The notes under the pieces were generated by a model, which saw only the letters and a program-made list of their open reading frames with translations, searched no databases and was not told the origin of the DNA. From the NCBI GenBank assembly GCA_900548215.1, contig URJI01000016.1, positions 1-35,668 on the forward strand: a DNA stretch of 35,668 nucleotides, in the 5' to 3' direction. The position numbers and the translations under genes were made by a program. Origin of the DNA: an uncultured Coprococcus sp. (lineage in GTDB: Bacteria > Bacillota > Clostridia > Lachnospirales > Lachnospiraceae). Below are positions 30,574-35,668 of the stretch, piece by piece; the stretch's first letter is position 1, and each line of letters begins with the position of its first letter.

Positions 30574-31929
30574 ATGCTTAGAACAGATTTACCAGAGATA
30601 ATCACAGAGACTCTGCCGGGACCAAAGGCAGCAGAGGTTATAAAGAGAAGAGAGAAGGCTGTGCCATCAGCCATCAGATGCGCGTACCCTGTCGTTATAG
30701 ATAAAGGTGAAGGAGCTATGATACAGGATGTGGATGGCAACAAGTTCCTCGACTGGATAGGTGGCGTCGGAGTCCTGAATATCGGATTCTCACAGCCGGA
30801 GGTCGTTGAGGCTGTCAAGGCGCAGGCTGACAAATATTTTCACGGCATGTTCAATGTGGTTACCCATGAGGGATATGTGGCACTTGCTGAGAAGCTTGCG
30901 TCCATCGCACCGGTAAAGGGCAACGAGAGGAAAGTGTTCTTTGCAAACAGTGGAGCTGAGGCTGATGAGAATGCTGTCAAGGTCGCAAAGAGCTTTACAA
31001 AGAGACCAAATATCATCGTATTTTCGGGAGCTTTCCATGGCAGAACACATTACACGATGGCCATGACATCCAAGAAGGCTTATGCAAAGGGGATGGGTGA
31101 GCTTGCAAATGGAGTGTTCAGGGCACAGTTCCCATATTACTACAGGAATCCTGAGGGAATGCCACAGGAGGCAGCTCTTGATTACTATATGAATTCGCTT
31201 ACAGATGTATTTGAACAGTGCGCAGCTGCAGATACCATTGCGGCAGTTGTTGTTGAACCTCTTCAGGGCGAGGGTGGTTTCATACCTGCACCTATCGAGT
31301 GGGTAAAGGCTGTCAGAAAGCTCTGTGATGATCATGGAATCCTTCTTATTGCGGATGAGGTACAGAGTGGTTTCTGCAGAACAGGAAGAATGTTTGCCAG
31401 TGTATATTGGCAGGAGGCAGGCGTACAGCCTGATATCATAGCAACAGCCAAGTCTATAGCAGCAGGTGTTCCGCTGTCAGCCATCATCGCAAGATCAGAG
31501 ATCATGGAGGCTGTTGCTCCTGGAACAATAGGCGGTACATACTGTGGAAATCCGCTTGCCTGTGCAGCAGCCCTCAAGACTATCGAGATCATGGAGAGAG
31601 ATGATCTTGCAGGACGTTCGTGTGAGATCGGTGAGAAGGTTGTGGCAAGATACAATGAGCTCAAGGAGAAGTATGAGTGCGTTGGCGATGTCAGAGGACT
31701 CGGTGGAATGGTAGGAATAGAGTTTGTCAAGGATAAGAAGACCAAGGAGCCTGCTCCTGAGCTTACATCTGCGGTCATCACTGAGTGCTGGAAGCACGGC
31801 TTGTTAGTTGAGGGCGCCGGAACCTACAATAATGTCATAAGATTCCTTGCACCGCTTGTTATCACAGATGAGCAGCTTGCCGCCGGCCTTGATATCTTCG
31901 AGGCAGCAGTGGAGGCAGCATTTAAGTAG
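30574..31929 (+). CDS. Class-III aminotransferase, GabT-like
   Basis: A 451-residue PLP-dependent class-III (omega) aminotransferase resembling 4-aminobutyrate aminotransferases. It has FANSGAEADENAVKVAK, FSGAFHGRTHYTMAMTSK, VVVEPLQGEGGFIPAP, LLIADEVQSGFCRTG and the PLP Lys293 in TAKSIAAGVPLS. ATG 30574 follows GGAGG at about 30562-30566; an upstream extension through the palindromic repeats is rejected. It probably transfers the amino group of GABA, ornithine, beta-alanine or a diamine to 2-oxoglutarate or pyruvate. It lies beside a PucR gene on one side and an XRE-cupin regulator on the other, suggesting an inducible amine or amino acid pathway. Confidence 0.9.
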   Translation: MLRTDLPEIITETLPGPKAAEVIKRREKAVPSAIRCAYPVVIDKGEGAMIQDVDGNKFLDWIGGVGVLNIGFSQPEVVEAVKAQADKYFHGMFNVVTHEGYVALAEKLASIAPVKGNERKVFFANSGAEADENAVKVAKSFTKRPNIIVFSGAFHGRTHYTMAMTSKKAYAKGMGELANGVFRAQFPYYYRNPEGMPQEAALDYYMNSLTDVFEQCAAADTIAAVVVEPLQGEGGFIPAPIEWVKAVRKLCDDHGILLIADEVQSGFCRTGRMFASVYWQEAGVQPDIIATAKSIAAGVPLSAIIARSEIMEAVAPGTIGGTYCGNPLACAAALKTIEIMERDDLAGRSCEIGEKVVARYNELKEKYECVGDVRGLGGMVGIEFVKDKKTKEPAPELTSAVITECWKHGLLVEGAGTYNNVIRFLAPLVITDEQLAAGLDIFEAAVEAAFK

Positions 31930-31957
31930 ATGCTTGAAAAAGCAGAAGATACACGAC

Positions 31958-32097
31958 ATAATATATCACAAGGAGGACCCGCGTAAGCGGGAGATGCCTT
32001 GTGATAACGCGGGCGCCGCACGGAGTGCATAGGAATGCGCCCGCTCAATAATATATCACAAGGAGGACCCGCGTAAGCGGGAGATGCCTTGTGATAA
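31958..32097 (+). repeat. Duplicated 50-bp nested hairpin before the XRE-cupin gene
   Basis: Identical 50-bp copies at 31958-32007 and 32048-32097. Each folds as an outer stem TATCACAAGG/CCTTGTGATA around an inner stem CCCGC-GTAA-GCGGG with a GNRA loop. The 40 nt between them can form a further GCGGGCGC/GCGCCCGC stem. A third partial copy of GCGTAAGCGGGAG (32099-32111) supplies the ribosome binding site of the next gene. No T-run follows, so this is not a simple terminator. Confidence 0.85.
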
Positions 32098-32118
32098 TGC
32101 GTAAGCGGGAGGAGTGCT

Positions 32119-32673
32119 ATGGATTATTTATCTCATAATGTTGCTGTGAATCTGAATAGAATGAGGACCTCCAAAGGTATGAGTCTGGACGTGCTCTCTG
32201 AGCAGACGGGTGTCAGCAAGAGCATGCTGGCGCAGATTGAGAGGGGCACTGCTAATCCGTCTCTGGGTGTCATGGGCAAGATAGCCAGCGGCCTCAGAGT
32301 TGAGTTTCATGAACTTATTGATCCGCCGCCCATGGAGGCCTGTCTTGTGGATCCAGAGGAGCTCGTTCCGATCAAGGAGGCAAAGGGACAGTATAAAGTG
32401 TGGACGTGTTTTCCGTATGAGGACAGCCATGAGGTGGAGATATATCGTATAGACATTGAGCCGGGAGGCACATATGTCAGTGGCTCCCATGGTGAGAAGA
32501 CAAGAGAATACCTGTCGGTTACAGAGGGTGTTCTGACTGTTGAGGCTGGTGATACAAAACAGAATGTCGGCAAGAACCAGATATACAGGTTTGAGACTGA
32601 TAAGGTTCATGTGTACAGCAACGATGGGAATGAAAAGGTGAGCTGTATATGTGTATTCCTGGACTATCACTAA
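32119..32673 (+). CDS. XRE-family regulator with cupin sensor domain
   Basis: A 184-residue regulator with an N-terminal XRE helix-turn-helix (residues 9-65, MSLDVLSEQTGVSKSMLAQIERG) and a C-terminal cupin barrel (about 100-183; GGTYVSGSHGEKTREYLSVTEG and GDTKQNVGKNQIYRF). This architecture is typical of PuuR-like regulators of amine and amino acid metabolism. GGGAGGAG lies just before the ATG. It sits between two class-III aminotransferase genes and may regulate both. The 358 nt to the next gene include a strong promoter and a hairpin. Confidence 0.9.
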   Translation: MDYLSHNVAVNLNRMRTSKGMSLDVLSEQTGVSKSMLAQIERGTANPSLGVMGKIASGLRVEFHELIDPPPMEACLVDPEELVPIKEAKGQYKVWTCFPYEDSHEVEIYRIDIEPGGTYVSGSHGEKTREYLSVTEGVLTVEAGDTKQNVGKNQIYRFETDKVHVYSNDGNEKVSCICVFLDYH

Positions 32674-32848
32674 CATGAAAATATGAGTGGTATTAAGTGC
32701 AAAATAATGTACATACAATGTGGTTGTAAAAGATTATCATTTGTCCAATATAATGCACAAAATGTTCAATAAAATAATGCTCTAAAGCGCATGGTAATAC
32801 AAATAAAGTCAGATAATAAGCCAATCTTAAGAAAATTAAGAAAAGGTG

Positions 32849-32877
32849 TTGACATGTATTATATTGAGTGGTATCTT
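32849..32877 (+). promoter_or_regulatory. Strong promoter before the argD-like gene
   Basis: TTGACA (32849-32854), 17-bp spacer, TATCTT (32872-32877). The predicted start is about 32884. Confidence 0.75.
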
Positions 32878-32907
32878 AAGTGTGTCAAATATAAAGAACA
32901 AGAATTT

Positions 32908-32959
32908 AAGGCAAAGGAGCCTGGACGAATATTCGTCCGCTGTCTCCTTTGCCTTTTTT
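32908..32959 (+). terminator. Leader terminator or attenuator before the argD-like gene
   Basis: AAGGCAAAGGAG (32908-32919) pairs perfectly with CTCCTTTGCCTT (32944-32955), enclosing the inner palindrome GGACGAATATTCGTCC, and is followed by a run of T. The gene starts 73 nt later, so the promoter's transcript would end here unless read-through occurs. Confidence 0.85.
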
Positions 32960-33031
32960 GATGCTTGGGGACAAAAGCTATCCGGCACCATGATTCTTCT
33001 AAATTTTACGAATGTAGTGGAGGTAAGGATT

Positions 33032-34249
33032 ATGAAATTAAAAGACACAGGATTAACATTTCAGGACATCAAGGACAAGGTAGACAAGTACATGATCGAG
33101 ACATATGAGCGTTTCGATTTCCTCGCTGAGACAGCAAAGGATATGTATATATATGATGAGAACGGCAACGGATATCTTGATTTCTATGCCGGAATCGCTG
33201 TAAACAGTGCAGGTAACTGCAATGAGAAGGTTGTTGAGGCTGTCAAGGATCAGGTCGGTGACATCATGCACACATTCAACTATCCTTACACAATTCCACA
33301 GGCACTGCTTGCTGAGAAAGTTTGTACAACAATCGGAATGGACAAGATATTCTTCCAGAACTCAGGAACAGAGGCCAATGAGGCTATGATCAAGATGGCC
33401 CGTAAGTATGGTATTGAGAAGTATGGTCCAAACCGTTACCATATCGTAACTGCAAAGCAGGGATTTCACGGAAGAACATTCGGTGCCATGTCAGCAACAG
33501 GTCAGCCGGGAAATGGCTGCCAGGTAGGATTTGGTCCTATGACATACGGCTTCTCATATGCACCTTACAACGACCTTCAGGCATTCAAGGATGCATGTAC
33601 AGAGAACACGATAGCGATCATGGTTGAGCCTGTACAGGGCGAGGGCGGTGTACATCCCGCAACAATGGAATTCATGAAGGGACTCAGAGAGTTCTGTGAT
33701 GAGAACGATATGCTTCTCCTTATAGATGAGGTACAGACAGGCTGGTGCAGAACAGGAAATATCATGTCATACATGAATTACGGAATCAAGCCGGATATCG
33801 TATCCATGGCAAAGGCTCTCGGCGGCGGAATGCCGATTGGAGCTATATGTGCAACCGCTGAGGTTGCAAAGGCATTTACACCTGGTTCACATGGAACAAC
33901 ATTTGGTGGACATCCTGTATCATGTGCAGCAGCACTTGCAGAGGTAAATGAGCTGCTTGACAGAGATCTTGCAGGAAATGCAAAGAAGGTGGGAGATTAC
34001 TTCGCAGCAAAGCTTGAGAAGATCCCACATGTAAAGGAAGTAAGACATCAGGGTCTCCTGGTTGGTGTTGAGTTTGATGATACGATCGGCGGTGTGGATG
34101 TAAAGCATGGATGCCTTGACAGAAAGCTTCTGATCACAGCCATCGGAGCTCATATAATCCGTATGATCCCACCACTTATCGTGAACGAAGAGCAGTGTGA
34201 TAAGGCTGTTGAGATCATCACAGATGCAGTGGCAGAATTAAGTAAATAG
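33032..34249 (+). CDS. Class-III aminotransferase, acetylornithine/GABA-type
   Basis: A 405-residue PLP enzyme of the acetylornithine/ornithine aminotransferase type. Features: YLDFYAGIAVNSAGNCNEKV, FFQNSGTEANEAMIKMARK, GFHGRTFGAMSATGQ, IMVEPVQGEGGV, LLLIDEVQTGWCRTG, and PLP Lys261 in SMAKALGGGMPIGA. The start is ATG 33032 with GGAGG at about 33019-33023; an in-frame extension to 32846 passes through the terminator hairpin and is rejected. It resembles ArgD but lies away from arginine genes and next to XRE-cupin and APC genes, so a catabolic aminotransferase is as likely as arginine biosynthesis. The exact substrate is not settled. Confidence 0.9.
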   Translation: MKLKDTGLTFQDIKDKVDKYMIETYERFDFLAETAKDMYIYDENGNGYLDFYAGIAVNSAGNCNEKVVEAVKDQVGDIMHTFNYPYTIPQALLAEKVCTTIGMDKIFFQNSGTEANEAMIKMARKYGIEKYGPNRYHIVTAKQGFHGRTFGAMSATGQPGNGCQVGFGPMTYGFSYAPYNDLQAFKDACTENTIAIMVEPVQGEGGVHPATMEFMKGLREFCDENDMLLLIDEVQTGWCRTGNIMSYMNYGIKPDIVSMAKALGGGMPIGAICATAEVAKAFTPGSHGTTFGGHPVSCAAALAEVNELLDRDLAGNAKKVGDYFAAKLEKIPHVKEVRHQGLLVGVEFDDTIGGVDVKHGCLDRKLLITAIGAHIIRMIPPLIVNEEQCDKAVEIITDAVAELSK

Positions 34250-34283
34250 GGGAAATGCGAAGCCCCTGGAAGGAGCGATGTAG

Positions 34284-34877
34284 ATGAAACATTTTGTTGT
34301 GACCGTTGGATGTGAATATGGCAGCGGTGGAATAGAGATTGGCAAGATGGTAGCGAAATCTCTGGGAGTTGAGTATTACGACAGAGATCTGATAGATAAG
34401 GTCGTTGAGGAGATTGGCGTTGACAGAGATCTTGTCAAGAAGGCGGATCAGGGCGAGACAGTCAAGTATGAATTTGATACAAGCTTTGGACCGCGATATG
34501 CAAACCTTACAAACAGGGTTATTTATAAGCAGTTTGAGGTTATCAATAAATTTGCAGAGAAATCTTCCTGTATCATCATAGGACGGTGCAGCAATTATAT
34601 ACTCAGGGACAGGGAGGACTGTCTGAATGTATTCATATATGCACCTACAGAAAAGAGGATACAGTATGTCATGGAGAAGAAGGGGCTTGATCATGACAAG
34701 GCGGCTGAGCTTGTCAAGTACAACGATGGAATGCTTAGTTCCAGATATAACTACATGACAGGCGGAGATATGAGAGACTGCAGCATGCGAGACATGATGA
34801 TAGACTCCAGTGTACTTGGTCTTGAGAAAACTGCAAAGTACATACTTCAGATGATAGATCTGAGATTTGAGGATTAA
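34284..34877 (+). CDS. Cytidylate kinase-like family protein (second)
   Basis: A 197-residue cytidylate-kinase-like P-loop protein. The N-terminus FVVTVGCEYGSGGIEIGK matches the family loop, followed by YYDRDLIDKVVEEIG and CIIIGRCSNYIL. GGAGCGATG leads into the ATG. It starts 34 nt after the aminotransferase gene and probably shares its transcript. It is a distant paralogue of 283-852. These proteins often sit beside transporters or amino acid genes in Lachnospiraceae-type genomes; their substrate is unknown. Confidence 0.85.
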   Translation: MKHFVVTVGCEYGSGGIEIGKMVAKSLGVEYYDRDLIDKVVEEIGVDRDLVKKADQGETVKYEFDTSFGPRYANLTNRVIYKQFEVINKFAEKSSCIIIGRCSNYILRDREDCLNVFIYAPTEKRIQYVMEKKGLDHDKAAELVKYNDGMLSSRYNYMTGGDMRDCSMRDMMIDSSVLGLEKTAKYILQMIDLRFED

Positions 34878-34944
34878 GCATAAAAGAAATTGTGAATTAA
34901 CATATATATGCAATTCCAACTACATCGCGAATATAGAAAATGAC

Positions 34945-34994
34945 AATGGCGTCAGATGAACACGGAAAGTGTGATTTCTGACGCCATTTTTTTT
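34945..34994 (+). terminator. Strong terminator between the kinase-like gene and the APC permease
   Basis: A 12-bp perfect stem AATGGCGTCAGA (34945-34956) with 34977-34988, an inner ACAC/GTGT stem, and T8. It lies 55 nt before the permease ATG, so it is either the terminator of the upstream unit or another leader attenuator. No convincing promoter is seen between 34878 and 34945. Confidence 0.85.
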
Positions 34995-35048
34995 ACATTT
35001 TAACAAACTGTGGATGGTGTGCTTGGATGTATTAGAAAGGATGATATT

Positions 35049-35668
35049 ATGGCAGGAAAAAAATCAGAATTTGATAAAGTATTTTCTGCCTGGGACATAC
35101 TGGTGATAGCCTTTGGAGCCATGATCGGCTGGGGCTGGGTAGTATCCTCAGGCGACTGGATCACGAGAGGCGGAGTAATAGGAGCGGCCATCGGATTTGC
35201 ACTTGGCGGTGTGATGGTATTCTTTGTTGGACTCACATATGCAGAGCTTACAGCAGCCATGCCTCAGTGCGGCGGCGAGCATGTGTTCAGCTATAAGGCT
35301 ATGGGACCTATAGGTTCTTACATATGTACATGGGCTATCATACTTGGATATGTCAGTGTTGTATGTTTCGAGGCGTGTGCACTTCCAACCATAATCACTT
35401 ATATATATCCAAAGTTCCTTCAGGGATATCTGTACACGGTGGCAGGTTTTGATATCTATGCATCGTGGCTTGCAGTTGCAATAATAGTTGCGATATTTAT
35501 AACATATATCAATATCAAGGGCGCGAAGACAGCAGCACTTCTGCAGACTATACTTACAGTTGTTATCGGTGGTGTTGGTATTCTCCTCATAGTTGCATCA
35601 GTTGTGACAGGAGATGCTTCAAACCTTGACGGACAGATGTTCAACGGAGATTCCACAGGGGAGGTATT
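35049..35668 (+). CDS. APC-family amino acid permease (partial, runs off the window)
   Basis: The first 206 residues of an amino acid-polyamine-organocation permease, open to the window edge. The N-terminus FSAWDILVIAFGAMIGWGWVV is the APC helix 1 with the unwound GxG-type binding segment, followed by helices with GFALGGVMVFFVGLTYAELTAAMP and CGGEHVFSYKAMGP. About six transmembrane helices are visible. GAAAGGATGA precedes the ATG. The substrate is unknown, but the two upstream aminotransferases suggest an amino acid or amine. Confidence 0.9.
   Translation, partial: MAGKKSEFDKVFSAWDILVIAFGAMIGWGWVVSSGDWITRGGVIGAAIGFALGGVMVFFVGLTYAELTAAMPQCGGEHVFSYKAMGPIGSYICTWAIILGYVSVVCFEACALPTIITYIYPKFLQGYLYTVAGFDIYASWLAVAIIVAIFITYINIKGAKTAALLQTILTVVIGGVGILLIVASVVTGDASNLDGQMFNGDSTGEV

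Noticed and set aside
32846..33031. In-frame N-terminal extension of the argD-like aminotransferase
   Set aside because: It runs through a promoter -10 and a terminator hairpin, and GGAGG points to ATG 33032, which fits the family length.

Overview
This window looks like a chromosomal segment of a gut Firmicute, most likely of the family Lachnospiraceae (Coprococcus/Roseburia-like). The grounds are moderate GC with AT-rich intergenic regions, strong GGAGG ribosome binding sites, many intrinsic terminators, cytidylate-kinase-like proteins, short XRE regulators and a secreted serpin. No rRNA, tRNA, CRISPR array, phage or complete transposon was seen. The genus is an inference from gene content, not from a marker gene.

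Layout. 1-4325: a cytidylate-kinase-like gene, a small XRE regulator, a DUF2357/coiled-coil protein with an apparent frameshift at its N-terminus, and a SipW-type signal peptidase. 4334-11010: a complete 2-aminoethylphosphonate (AEP) import and degradation locus, made of an RpiR-type regulator, ABC ATPase, permease fused in frame to the substrate-binding lipoprotein, PhnW and PhnX. PhnW and PhnX convert AEP through phosphonoacetaldehyde to acetaldehyde and phosphate, moving the amino group to pyruvate. 11106-14987: a lipoprotein serpin and a divergent GLUG-repeat lipoprotein, both surface proteins. 15186-16891: a VOC protein, a DUF4186 protein, two possible micro-ORFs and a second small XRE regulator. 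16922-19441: palindromic repeats, a MerR regulator with a textbook 19-bp-spacer promoter, a 3 x 23 bp tandem repeat, and a DXS-like thiamine-diphosphate enzyme that lacks two residues expected of a true DXS. 19580-20334: a frameshifted Rpn/PD-(D/E)XK gene. 20670-22458: a DMT-family transporter and a zinc-dependent phospholipase C-like protein. 22575-24434: amtB-glnK ammonium uptake and sensing. 24588-27652: a SERCA-like Ca2+ P-type ATPase followed at once by a remnant of a DUF47/PhoU-like gene. 27764-29018: lrgAB. 29038-35668: a PucR regulator, a divergent class-III aminotransferase, an XRE-cupin regulator, a second class-III aminotransferase, a second cytidylate-kinase-like gene and the start of an APC permease. 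This last set looks like an amino acid or amine utilisation cluster.

Points that stand out: (i) the AEP permease/binding-protein fusion, which keeps an internal ribosome binding site and start; (ii) a recurring design in which a strong promoter is followed within about 10-30 nt by an intrinsic terminator and only then by the gene (amtB, lrgAB, the argD-like gene, and less clearly others), suggesting transcription attenuation or short leader RNAs; (iii) two families of G/C-rich palindromic repeats between genes, one copy of which appears embedded in the Ca2+-ATPase coding sequence; (iv) the divergent DXS-like enzyme; (v) a duplicated 50-bp nested hairpin before the XRE-cupin gene. Nothing here can be called a wholly new system from sequence reading alone.
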